5,420 nucleotides of DNA, taken from contig DTXE01000242.1 in assembly GCA_012962595.1 (NCBI GenBank), positions 1 through 5,420 of the forward strand, in the 5' to 3' direction. A program made the position numbers and the translations under genes. The notes beneath the pieces are model-generated. The model was not told where the DNA came from. It was given only the letters and a program-made list of their open reading frames with translations, and did no database searches. The stretch comes from Syntrophaceae bacterium (lineage in GTDB: Bacteria > Desulfobacterota > DTXE01). This document shows, in pieces, positions 1 through 5,420 of the stretch (its first letter is position 1; every line of letters begins with the position of its first letter).

Positions 1-318
1 CCAATTGCATCTGCACAGGATGGTTTGCTATTTCATCTTGCACCGATGCGTGGAGTGCCATTCGTGTGCGATGCAAGTGCAAATCGCTTCCACGCACTCT
101 ACCACGGTGGTGCAATTGCAATCGTGCAAGGACCGCGCAAGGATATGCCCGCTTTAGTCATTCGCAGGGGTGAATGGCTTGAGTTGCCCGAAGCACGCTT
201 AATTTTTGGCAACCGCACCGAGCAGGGTAGCATTTGCCTTTGGGTGCGCCCCGCATTTGAGCCGATGAAACTTCGGAAGGATCAAGCTGGTCTTTTTGGC
301 CGAGAAGAGGGATGGTAA
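1..318 (+). CDS. Unrecognised protein, C-terminal fragment (5' end outside window)
   Basis: The frame is open from base 1 to a TAA at 316-318, giving 105 residues. It starts mid-protein (PIASAQDG...), so the gene almost certainly begins upstream. An in-frame TTG at 25 and ATG at 46 exist, but no good ribosome binding site precedes either. The peptide looks soluble and probably beta-rich, with short hydrophobic strands, many Gly and Pro turns and several aromatic residues (for example RRGEWLELP, then ICLWVRP). It ends in a charged tail. I see no signal peptide, membrane segment, metal-binding cluster or nucleotide-binding motif, and I cannot assign a family. G+C is about 53% by hand count, and Ala GCA and Arg CGC are frequent, unlike the AT-richer minus-strand genes next door. 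It converges on carD with two bases between the stops. It is likely a real gene because of its amino-acid composition and codon pattern, but its function is unknown. Confidence 0.6.
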   Translation, partial: PIASAQDGLLFHLAPMRGVPFVCDASANRFHALYHGGAIAIVQGPRKDMPALVIRRGEWLELPEARLIFGNRTEQGSICLWVRPAFEPMKLRKDQAGLFGREEGW

Positions 319-320
319 AG

Positions 321-803
321 TTATAGCTTAAGAATACCCTCTAAATCCTTTTGGATCTGCGCCTCTTCCGTATTTTTTGCTATGGAGAGTTCTTTAATTA
401 ATAGATTCTTTGCAGTATCTAATATCTTCCTCTCGCCAAATGAAAGCTCCTTGTCTAATTTTAAGGTATAAAGGTCCCTTAATACTGCAGCCACCTCAAA
501 CACAGAGCCTGTTTTAATTTTGTCCATATACTCCCTATAGCGCCGATTCCATGTCTGACTATCTATTTCTACCTTTCTCTCCTTCAAAATCTCATACACC
601 TTGGGGACCTCTTTTGCATCTATAACCTCTCTCAGGCCTACACTCCTGGCATTTTTTGTGGGAATCATGATAATCATACCGTTTCCTAGTATCTTCATGA
701 TGTAAAAATTTTGATGATCACCAGAAATTTCCTTAGTTTCTATGGCCTCAATGATTCCTACCCCATGGGCTGGATAAACTGCCAAGTCTCCGACTTTGAA
801 CAT
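321..803 (-). CDS. carD: CarD/CdnL-family RNA polymerase-binding transcription regulator
   Basis: The product is a 160-residue cytoplasmic protein. It opens with FKVGDLAVYPAHGVGIIEAI, the hallmark of the CarD_TRCF RNA polymerase-interaction domain (about residues 1-60), which in this family contacts the RNAP beta subunit. The rest (about 65-160) is predicted helical. It contains TWNRRYREYMDKIKTG, and Trp85 matches in place the tryptophan that wedges into the upstream edge of the promoter bubble in mycobacterial and myxobacterial homologues. The expected role is to stabilise open complexes at weak promoters such as those of rRNA genes. The length matches stand-alone CarD/CdnL proteins, and the long AT-hook extension of Myxococcus CarD is absent. 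The ATG at 801-803 is preceded by GGGAGG six bases upstream. It lies 101 bases after ychF on the same strand, so it may be read from its own promoter. Family assignment is firm, while its target promoters cannot be seen here. Confidence 0.93.
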   Translation of the reverse strand: MFKVGDLAVYPAHGVGIIEAIETKEISGDHQNFYIMKILGNGMIIMIPTKNARSVGLREVIDAKEVPKVYEILKERKVEIDSQTWNRRYREYMDKIKTGSVFEVAAVLRDLYTLKLDKELSFGERKILDTAKNLLIKELSIAKNTEEAQIQKDLEGILKL

Positions 804-904
804 CTTGATCCTCCCAGGTTATATTATTATGGCCAAGTTTTTCTGAATAACCATTCAGCATGCGGCCTTAGTACCATTTTTTCATAGAATAGTCAAACGA
901 ATTC
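804..904 (-). promoter_or_regulatory. ychF-carD intergenic region with candidate carD promoter
   Basis: This 101-base gap is the only sizeable non-coding stretch in the window. Read on the minus strand it contains TTGACT (plus positions 891-896, five of six matches to a sigma70 -35 box). Seventeen bases later comes TACTAA (868-873), a weak -10 with three of six matches. A start near 861 would give a leader of about 58 bases before the carD ATG. A second AT-rich stretch (ATAATAATATAA, 819-830) nearer the gene could hold another -10, but it has no good partner. The ribosome binding site GGGAGG is at 810-815. I see no intrinsic terminator after ychF, so read-through from the upstream operon is also plausible. 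The promoter is a visual call and is moderate at best. Confidence 0.4.
843..858. repeat. Perfect 6-bp inverted repeat in the carD leader
   Basis: Minus-strand CTGAAT-GGTT-ATTCAG is a perfect six-base inverted repeat around a four-base loop. It sits just downstream of the candidate -10 box of carD, so it would fold at the extreme 5' end of that transcript or act as an operator half-site pair. No T-run follows on either strand in the right place, so it is not an intrinsic terminator. A repeat this short can arise by chance in AT-rich DNA. Confidence 0.4.
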
Positions 905-1987
905 TCAGAGGTTAAACCGGAAGTGCAGAATATCCCCATCCTGCACTATATAGTCCCTTCCCTCAAGTCTTATAAGCCCCTCAGCCCTGGCCTTTGCCAT
1001 GGAACCTACCTTCATAAAATCATCAAAGGCTATTACCTCCGTCTTGATGAAACCCCGTTCCATATCAGAATGAACCTTGCCAGCACAGGTTAGGGCCGAT
1101 GTTCCAGCCAAAATAGGCCAGGCCCTAAGCTCTGTCCCCACAATAGTATAGAAAGTGACCAACCCCAGGAGCTGGTACGCCATCTTAACTAGCTTATCTA
1201 GGCCCGACTCCCTAAGTCCCAGGGAAAGTAAGAATTCCAATTGTTCTTCTTCTCTAAATTCCCTTATCTCTGATTCTACATCCCCACAGATGGCGACCCA
1301 AGGGGCATTTGTTGCCTTAGACACCTTTTCTGCAGCTTCTGAATAAATTTTATTTTGAAGTCCATTTTCATCCACATTGTAGACGTAGATCACTGGTTTT
1401 GAAGTCAAGAGAAAGAGTTCTCTTAAAAGCCTTTTTTCTTCGGGTTCCAAATCTATAAGGCTGGCCCAAAGCCCTCGACTTAGGCCATGATGAAGCTTTT
1501 CATATACCACTAACTCCTGTTTTGCTCCAGATTTGGACTGCCTTTTCACTTTGGCTATTCGTCTTTCCAAAACCTGCAAATCGGCTAAGATGAGCTCGGT
1601 ATTAATAACCCCAATATCCCGCTCTGTATCCATGGAAGGGTAAACATGGGTCACATTATCATTTTTAAAGCAGCGTATCACATGTATAAGAACATCTACA
1701 GACCTTATGTTCGCTAAAAACTGATTGCCTAAGCCCTCCCCCCGGCTTGCACCATCCACTAAGCCTGCCATGTCCACAAATTCAATAGTGGCAGGGGTAA
1801 TCTTCTTGTGGTGTGTTAAGCTGGCAATTTGTTTTAGTCTTTTGTCAGGAACAGGAACTATGCCCACATTGGGTTGAATGGTGGTAAAAGGGTAGCTGGC
1901 AACCGGAGCGGTACATCTACTTAATGCATTAAATATAGTGGACTTTCCTACATTAGGCAGGCCTATAATGCCACATTTTAAACTCAT
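905..1987 (-). CDS. ychF: Redox-regulated ATPase YchF (Obg-family, TGS domain)
   Basis: The 360-residue protein is full length for YchF (about 360-365). The P-loop GLPNVGKST is at residues 9-17, the switch II DMAGL at 72-76, and the family signature GEGLGNQFL at 83-91. The fourth nucleotide motif is NVDE (204-207) in place of NKxD. This change explains why YchF binds ATP rather than GTP, unlike other Obg-family members. A coiled, helical insertion occupies about 130-190, and a TGS domain fills about 278-360, ending in the typical HFRFNL. The protein is cytoplasmic and ribosome-associated, and in other bacteria it is linked to translation and oxidative-stress responses. The ATG at 1985-1987 lies 10 bases after the pgk stop. 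Its ribosome binding site GGGAG overlaps the last base of the pgk TAG, so translational coupling is likely. No catalytic motif is missing. Confidence 0.97.
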   Translation of the reverse strand: MSLKCGIIGLPNVGKSTIFNALSRCTAPVASYPFTTIQPNVGIVPVPDKRLKQIASLTHHKKITPATIEFVDMAGLVDGASRGEGLGNQFLANIRSVDVLIHVIRCFKNDNVTHVYPSMDTERDIGVINTELILADLQVLERRIAKVKRQSKSGAKQELVVYEKLHHGLSRGLWASLIDLEPEEKRLLRELFLLTSKPVIYVYNVDENGLQNKIYSEAAEKVSKATNAPWVAICGDVESEIREFREEEQLEFLLSLGLRESGLDKLVKMAYQLLGLVTFYTIVGTELRAWPILAGTSALTCAGKVHSDMERGFIKTEVIAFDDFMKVGSMAKARAEGLIRLEGRDYIVQDGDILHFRFNL

Positions 1988-1997
1988 AGAAATCTCC

Positions 1998-3185
1998 CTA
2001 GGAGGAATGACGTTCCAAGGCCTTTATGCCAGGCAACTCCTTCCCTTCCAACAGCTCTAGGAATGCACCACCACCTGTGGATATGTAGGAGATTTTTGAA
2101 CTCTCGCCTGCCCTGTGCACCGCCACATCCGTATCACCACCTCCCACGATGGTGAGGGCATATGAGTTTGCAATATTATGGACCATAGCATAGGTCCCAC
2201 GGCTAAAGGCATCCATTTCAAAGACCCCCATGGGGCCATTCCATATGATGGTTCTTGCATTGTGGAGGGCCTCCGCATAAAGGGTAGTGGTAGCCGGTCC
2301 AATATCCATAATAATCCATTCTTTGGGAACCTCTTGGACAGTGGTAATCATGGCCTGTGCCTTGGCATCAAATTTGTCAGCTACCACACAGTCAACGGGG
2401 ATGAAGAATTTAATACCTTTCTTTTTGGCAGTCCGAAGCAAATCTCTAGCCACTTCAACCAAGTGGTCCTCCATTATGGATTTACCTATCTCATAATTAA
2501 CCGCCTTTAAAAAGGTATTGGCCATGGCACCACCTACCATCATCTTATCTACTTGTGTCATAAGGTTTTCTAATGCTCCCAGTTTGTCTGATATCTTTGA
2601 GCCACCGATAACAGCAACTAGTGGTCTTGTAGGATTCTCGAGAGATCTGCGGAAATAGTTAAGCTCCTCCTTCATGAGAAAACCTGCCCCGCAAACCCTG
2701 GTATAGTCGGTTATAGCAACTACCGAGGCATTTGTTCTATGTGCCACCGCAAAACCATCATTGATATATACATCACATAGTTGCCCCAATTTTTTAGCAA
2801 ATACCGGATCATTTCTCTGTTCACCTATATGAAATCTAAGGTTTTCTAGAAGGATTACATCCCCAGGCTCCATCCTATCTATCATCTTTTTTACATCTTC
2901 ACCTATGCAATCTGGGGCTAGGCATACCTCCTTTTTCAGCAGTCGTTGTAACCTTCTAGCAACTGGTGCTAAACTAAGTTTTTTTACTACCTTTCCATCA
3001 GGCCTACCCATATGTGAAGCCAGTATAATCTTGGCTTGTTCGTCAAGCGCATAGTTTATAGTGGGAAGTACCCTTCTAATTCTAGCATCATCGGTAATAT
3101 TTAAATTCTCATCAAGAGGCACATTAAAGTCTACTCTTATAAGCACCTTCTTTCCCTTGATATCTATGTCATTAATATATCTCAC
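1998..3185 (-). CDS. pgk: Phosphoglycerate kinase
   Basis: This cytoplasmic enzyme interconverts 1,3-bisphosphoglycerate plus ADP and 3-phosphoglycerate plus ATP. Its 395 residues match the usual bacterial length. The N-terminal, 3-phosphoglycerate-binding half shows RVDFNVP (17-23), Arg35, SHMGRP (57-62), ENLRFH (114-119) and AHR (148-150). The C-terminal nucleotide half shows GGSK (194-197), NGPMGVFE (316-323), the GGGDTDVAV loop (348-356) and STGGGA (369-374). The usual NDAFGTAHR segment reads NDGFAVAHR, a small variation that keeps the substrate His-Arg. The start is a GTG at 3183-3185 with AAAGGAG six bases upstream. No ATG fits, because the protein begins exactly where the family does. 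It follows gap by 14 bases, and the two enzymes catalyse consecutive steps, so this is a classic gap-pgk pair. Confidence 0.98.
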   Translation of the reverse strand: MRYINDIDIKGKKVLIRVDFNVPLDENLNITDDARIRRVLPTINYALDEQAKIILASHMGRPDGKVVKKLSLAPVARRLQRLLKKEVCLAPDCIGEDVKKMIDRMEPGDVILLENLRFHIGEQRNDPVFAKKLGQLCDVYINDGFAVAHRTNASVVAITDYTRVCGAGFLMKEELNYFRRSLENPTRPLVAVIGGSKISDKLGALENLMTQVDKMMVGGAMANTFLKAVNYEIGKSIMEDHLVEVARDLLRTAKKKGIKFFIPVDCVVADKFDAKAQAMITTVQEVPKEWIIMDIGPATTTLYAEALHNARTIIWNGPMGVFEMDAFSRGTYAMVHNIANSYALTIVGGGDTDVAVHRAGESSKISYISTGGGAFLELLEGKELPGIKALERHSS

Positions 3186-3199
3186 CCTCTTCTCCTTTC

Positions 3200-4213
3200 C
3201 TATAGGTATTTACCCATATACAGGGCCAACTCAATCATTCGATGTGCAAATCCATACTCATTATCATACCACGCAAATACCTTAACCATTTTACCATCAA
3301 TTACTTGAGTCAAGGGTGAGTCTACAATTGCAGAATATGGGCTACTGGTAAAGTCCACAGAGACCAAGGGTTTGGTATTGTAATATATAATACCTTTTAG
3401 TTCTCTGTTTGCAGCCTCCTCATAGGCAGCATTCACCGCCTCAACCGTGGCATCTTTACCCACATCAGCTACCAGATCAACAATAGACACATTGGGTGTA
3501 GGGACCCTAATAGCTAGGCCATGCATCTTTCCTTTTAATTCGGGTATAACCTGAGTAACGGCTGTAGCTGCCCCTGTGCTGGTGGGAACCATGGACAGTG
3601 CTGCCGCCCTTGCCCTCCTCAAATCCTTATGGGAGCCATCCAATAGGCGCTGATCCATAGTATAAGAGTGGACAGTGGTCATTAGTGCTCTTAGTATCTT
3701 AAAGTTGTTATGCAGAACCTTAACTACAGGCGCCAAGCAATTGGTAGTACAGGAGGCATTGGATACGATGTGGTGGCTTTCTGGGTCGTAGGTGTTTTCA
3801 TTGACCCCTATAACAAAGGTTGCATCCACACCTTTACCAGGTGCTCCAATGATTACCTTTCTGGCACCAGCCTTTAGGTGCCCCATGTTGCTTTCCTTAT
3901 CTCTGAACTTCCCTGTGGACTCTAATACAATATCTATCCCAAAATCATGCCAAGGTAACTTTGTTGGATCATCTGAAATTCTGGTTAAATGAATCTCTTT
4001 ACCATTGATCACTAGGCTGTTCTCTTTAAAGGAAATCTGGGCATCAAAGAACCTATGAACCGAATCGTATTGTAAGAGATGTGCTAAAATCTCAGAGGGA
4101 GCCCTGCTGTTAATAGCCACTACATCAATGTCATCCTTACCTCTTTCTATGATAGCTCGAAGCAGACATCTCCCAATCCTTCCAAAACCATTTATTGCTA
4201 CCCTAAGAGCCAT
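3200..4213 (-). CDS. gap: Glyceraldehyde-3-phosphate dehydrogenase, phosphorylating, probably NADP-capable
   Basis: This cytoplasmic enzyme interconverts glyceraldehyde-3-phosphate and 1,3-bisphosphoglycerate. The 337-residue protein has the Rossmann motif INGFGRIGR (7-15), the active site SNASCTTNC with nucleophile Cys155, His182 in TTVHSYT, the phosphate-site segment STGAA (212-216), and the C-terminal [11 protein letters not shown]. The frame stays open 16 residues further upstream, but I start at the ATG at 4211-4213. AAGGAGGGG lies eight bases before it, and the protein begins as the family does ([12 protein letters not shown]). The start overlaps the rimI stop by 11 bases. The cofactor pocket is unusual. 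The acidic residue normally after VAIN is Ser36 (AINSR), and the usual Leu-Pro of the DLPHKD loop is Gly193-Ser194 (DGSHKD). Both changes are associated with acceptance of NADP in GAPDHs of the chloroplast and GapB type. Enzyme identity is firm, and the cofactor preference is an inference. Confidence 0.97.
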   Translation of the reverse strand: MALRVAINGFGRIGRCLLRAIIERGKDDIDVVAINSRAPSEILAHLLQYDSVHRFFDAQISFKENSLVINGKEIHLTRISDDPTKLPWHDFGIDIVLESTGKFRDKESNMGHLKAGARKVIIGAPGKGVDATFVIGVNENTYDPESHHIVSNASCTTNCLAPVVKVLHNNFKILRALMTTVHSYTMDQRLLDGSHKDLRRARAAALSMVPTSTGAATAVTQVIPELKGKMHGLAIRVPTPNVSIVDLVADVGKDATVEAVNAAYEEAANRELKGIIYYNTKPLVSVDFTSSPYSAIVDSPLTQVIDGKMVKVFAWYDNEYGFAHRMIELALYMGKYL

Positions 4214-4721
4214 GTGTATCCCCTCCTTTTTTACCAATAATTTTTTCCATAACCACTGCATCTTCTCTATTATCCAAGTAGTAGTTATGTCTTATTCGCA
4301 CAGGCTTAAAGCCTACCTTCTTATATAGAGAAATGGCCACATAGTTGGATTTGCGAACCTCCAAGGTGGCCCAATGTATGCCCCTTTTTTCAGCAAGGTT
4401 AAGTGAATATTGGAGCAGATTGTAACCTAACCCTTGTCTCTGAAATTTTGGGTGGATGGCCAGGTTTAAAATATGCATCTCATCTAAGAACATCCAGAAA
4501 CAGATGTAGCCTATTACCCTATATTTTCCCTGATGCATACCCTTTATCACATAGGCATGTGAATATTCTCGTGTAAGTACCTCTTCGAAACTACTCTTAC
4601 TCCAAGGAGATGGGAAACATAGCCTTTCAATGTCCATAACCTCTGGTAGATTTACCATACTCATGGGAAGAATTTCTATTTGAGACAGGAGAGAGGCTAC
4701 CTCCAAGGCATCAATACCCAT
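4203..4721 (-). CDS. rimI: RimI-type ribosomal-protein S18-alanine N-acetyltransferase (GNAT)
   Basis: The product is a 172-residue GNAT-fold enzyme that would transfer an acetyl group from acetyl-CoA to the N-terminal alanine of ribosomal protein S18. The acetyl-CoA pyrophosphate loop is QRQGLG (94-99). It is followed by LEVRKSN (120-126) with the probable catalytic Glu121, SLYKKVGF (131-138) with Tyr133, and the RimI-like tail RHNYYLDNREDAVVM (144-158). An N-terminal FPSPW (36-40) also fits the family. I chose the ATG at 4719-4721, which has AAAGGA seven bases upstream and sits two bases after the EIIA stop. A longer TTG start at 4760 would overlap the EIIA gene and lacks a better site. The protein is about 20 residues longer at the N terminus than E. 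coli RimI, so a start at Met20 or Met22 is possible. RimI is the best family fit, but some relatives acetylate other proteins. Confidence 0.88.
   Translation of the reverse strand: MGIDALEVASLLSQIEILPMSMVNLPEVMDIERLCFPSPWSKSSFEEVLTREYSHAYVIKGMHQGKYRVIGYICFWMFLDEMHILNLAIHPKFQRQGLGYNLLQYSLNLAEKRGIHWATLEVRKSNYVAISLYKKVGFKPVRIRHNYYLDNREDAVVMEKIIGKKGGDTHGS
4221..4228 (-). promoter_or_regulatory. Strong ribosome binding site of gap, inside rimI
   Basis: Minus-strand AAGGAGGG, within a longer A-rich AAAAAAGGAGGGG, lies about eight bases before the gap ATG at 4213. It is the strongest Shine-Dalgarno match in the window and is embedded in the last codons of rimI. It decides the gap start against the longer upstream reading and suggests gap is translated at a higher rate than its neighbours. 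Confidence 0.8.
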
Positions 4722-4723
4722 TG

Positions 4724-5128
4724 TTAAATCCTTTTCTTTAGAATTTGATTGGCCGAACAAATGGATTGTTTCCCGCAGGATTTGGCAGTTTCAGCAACCT
4801 CCCATAATTTCTTATCCTTACGGGCATAAGCTAACTTTATCACCATAGGGAGATTAACCCCAGTTACCACGTCAACCTTTTCTTCCTTGAGAAAGGATAA
4901 GCTGATATTGGAAGGTGTCCCACCAAACATGTCGGTTAGAATCAGAACACCATCCCCGCTGTCTACCCTGGCTATGGCATCTTGGATTTCTTGCCTTAAG
5001 CCTTCCACGCTTTTAGATGGATCAATAGAGACAGCTTCAATCTTGTCTAGTTTTCCTACGATAAATTCTGCGGCATTTATGAGCTCTTCAGCTAAATGAC
5101 AATGACTGATAATCAGAACACCAACCAT
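4724..5128 (-). CDS. PTS EIIA component, mannose/fructose/sorbose family
   Basis: The product is a 134-residue single-domain EIIA of the ManX N-terminal type, a cytoplasmic phosphocarrier that accepts phosphate from HPr. The phosphorylatable histidine is His9 in VLIISHC. The following residue is Cys where Gly is common. The family signature LTDMFGGTPSN (64-74) carries the conserved Asp66, and VTGVNLPMVIK (88-98) forms the second conserved block. The C-terminal part ends in ANQILKKRI, so the IIB domain of E. coli ManX is absent. No IIB, IIC or IID gene is visible downstream. The gene sits six bases after rapZ, and the pair recalls proteobacterial regulatory PTS clusters in which EIIA signals rather than imports sugar. 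The Shine-Dalgarno sequence before the ATG at 5126-5128 is weak (GAG about 11 bases away), so translation probably depends on coupling to rapZ. Sugar specificity cannot be told from sequence. Confidence 0.93.
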   Translation of the reverse strand: MVGVLIISHCHLAEELINAAEFIVGKLDKIEAVSIDPSKSVEGLRQEIQDAIARVDSGDGVLILTDMFGGTPSNISLSFLKEEKVDVVTGVNLPMVIKLAYARKDKKLWEVAETAKSCGKQSICSANQILKKRI

Positions 5129-5134
5129 ATCTTG

Positions 5135-5420
5135 TTACTCTAAATGCATGTCCCGATGGGTCAGGGTAATAGGATAGTTTCTACTATCAAATAATTTCTT
5201 AAGTTCCTTGGCAATAGCCACAGAGCGATGCCTACCCCCCGTACACCCTATAGCTATAGTCAAGTAAGACTTACCCTCCTTTTCATAAAGGGGGATGAGA
5301 TAACAAAGGAGATCATGGAATTTCTTCAGAAATTTCTCCGTTTCCTTCCATTTCATCACATAGTCTATCACTTCTGGTTCCTCGCCATCTAAGTCTTTAA
5401 GACTGGGCACAAAATAGGGA
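5135..5420 (-). CDS. rapZ: RapZ (YvcJ-family RNase adapter / nucleotide-binding protein), C-terminal part
   Basis: The C-terminal 95 residues of a RapZ-family protein are present, and the N-terminal P-loop domain (usually about 190 further residues) lies beyond the right edge. The segment opens with PYFVPSL, continues through EVIDYVMKWKETEKFL, and carries the diagnostic SYLTIAIGCTGGRHRSV motif before ending in THRDMHLE. This C-terminal domain is the RNA- and metabolite-sensing half in E. coli, where RapZ delivers the small RNA GlmZ to RNase E in response to glucosamine-6-phosphate. GlmZ is not expected outside enterobacteria, so the ligand here is unknown. The frame is open to the window edge, so no start is visible. 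It is the first of the tightly spaced minus-strand genes here and precedes the PTS EIIA gene by six bases, an association common in proteobacterial rpoN-hprK-rapZ-PTS clusters. Confidence 0.95.
   Translation of the reverse strand, partial: PYFVPSLKDLDGEEPEVIDYVMKWKETEKFLKKFHDLLCYLIPLYEKEGKSYLTIAIGCTGGRHRSVAIAKELKKLFDSRNYPITLTHRDMHLE

Noticed and set aside
111..120. Palindrome TGCAATTGCA inside the left-edge gene
   Set aside because: It is within coding sequence made of GCA-ATT-GCA codons (Ala-Ile-Ala) and has no second copy with the same full sequence, so codon preference explains it.
280..300. Possible terminator GATC-aagct-GGTC followed by TTTTT before the end of the left-edge gene
   Set aside because: The stem is only four pairs and needs a G-U pair, and the T-run lies before the stop codon, so it would cut the gene's own message.
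2057..2302. An 81-codon minus-strand frame inside pgk
   Set aside because: It lies in an alternative frame within the nucleotide-binding half of pgk. The peptide is rich in Met, Pro and Trp and looks like frame-shifted sequence.
2178..2510. A 110-codon plus-strand reading frame opposite pgk
   Set aside because: It is fully antisense to well-conserved pgk codons, has no ribosome binding site or recognisable family, and is a shadow of the real gene. The same holds for the other plus-strand frames at 1155-1346, 2287-2496, 3061-3285, 3792-3992, 4128-4328 and 4887-5099.
4214..4261. A 16-residue N-terminal extension of Gap (MQWLWKKLLVKKEGIH)
   Set aside because: It lies inside the end of rimI, is not part of the GAPDH family, and the internal ATG at 4213 has a strong ribosome binding site. 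It is rimI sequence read in another frame.
4722..4760. A longer RimI starting at TTG 4760
   Set aside because: It would overlap the EIIA gene by 37 bases and uses a rarer start codon, while the ATG at 4721 has AAAGGA at good spacing.

Overview
The window looks like a chromosomal housekeeping segment from a Gram-negative bacterium, and Desulfobacterota (the former Deltaproteobacteria) is my best guess. That placement is an inference. It rests on rapZ lying beside a mannose-family PTS IIA gene, on a short CarD/CdnL-type regulator, and on the general look of the Pgk and YchF proteins. No rRNA or marker gene is present to confirm it.

Positions 321-5420 carry seven genes, all on the minus strand. 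In transcription order they are rapZ (C-terminal part only, running off the right edge), a PTS EIIA of the mannose/fructose/sorbose family, rimI (GNAT acetyltransferase), gap (glyceraldehyde-3-phosphate dehydrogenase), pgk (phosphoglycerate kinase), ychF (Obg-family ATPase) and a carD-like RNA polymerase-binding regulator. The first six are packed like one operon, with intergenic distances of 6, 2, -11, 14 and 10 bases. carD follows after a 101-base gap that holds a possible promoter and a small perfect palindrome, so it may have its own transcript as well as read-through.

The operon joins three themes. RapZ and EIIA are signalling or regulatory proteins of the PTS type. Gap and Pgk are the two consecutive enzymes that interconvert glyceraldehyde-3-phosphate and 3-phosphoglycerate. 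RimI and YchF act around the ribosome. The Gap protein has cofactor-pocket residues that suggest NADP(H) use, which would fit a biosynthetic direction.

Positions 1-318 hold the 3' end of a plus-strand gene that I do not recognise. It converges on carD with two bases between the stop codons. It is richer in G+C (about 53% by hand count) and uses CGC and GCA codons more than the operon does, so it may have a different history. I found no tRNA, rRNA, CRISPR array, insertion sequence or convincing intrinsic terminator. I saw no clear sign of a wholly new system. The most interesting points are the Gap cofactor site, the linkage of PTS signalling to gap-pgk, and the unexplained left-edge gene.
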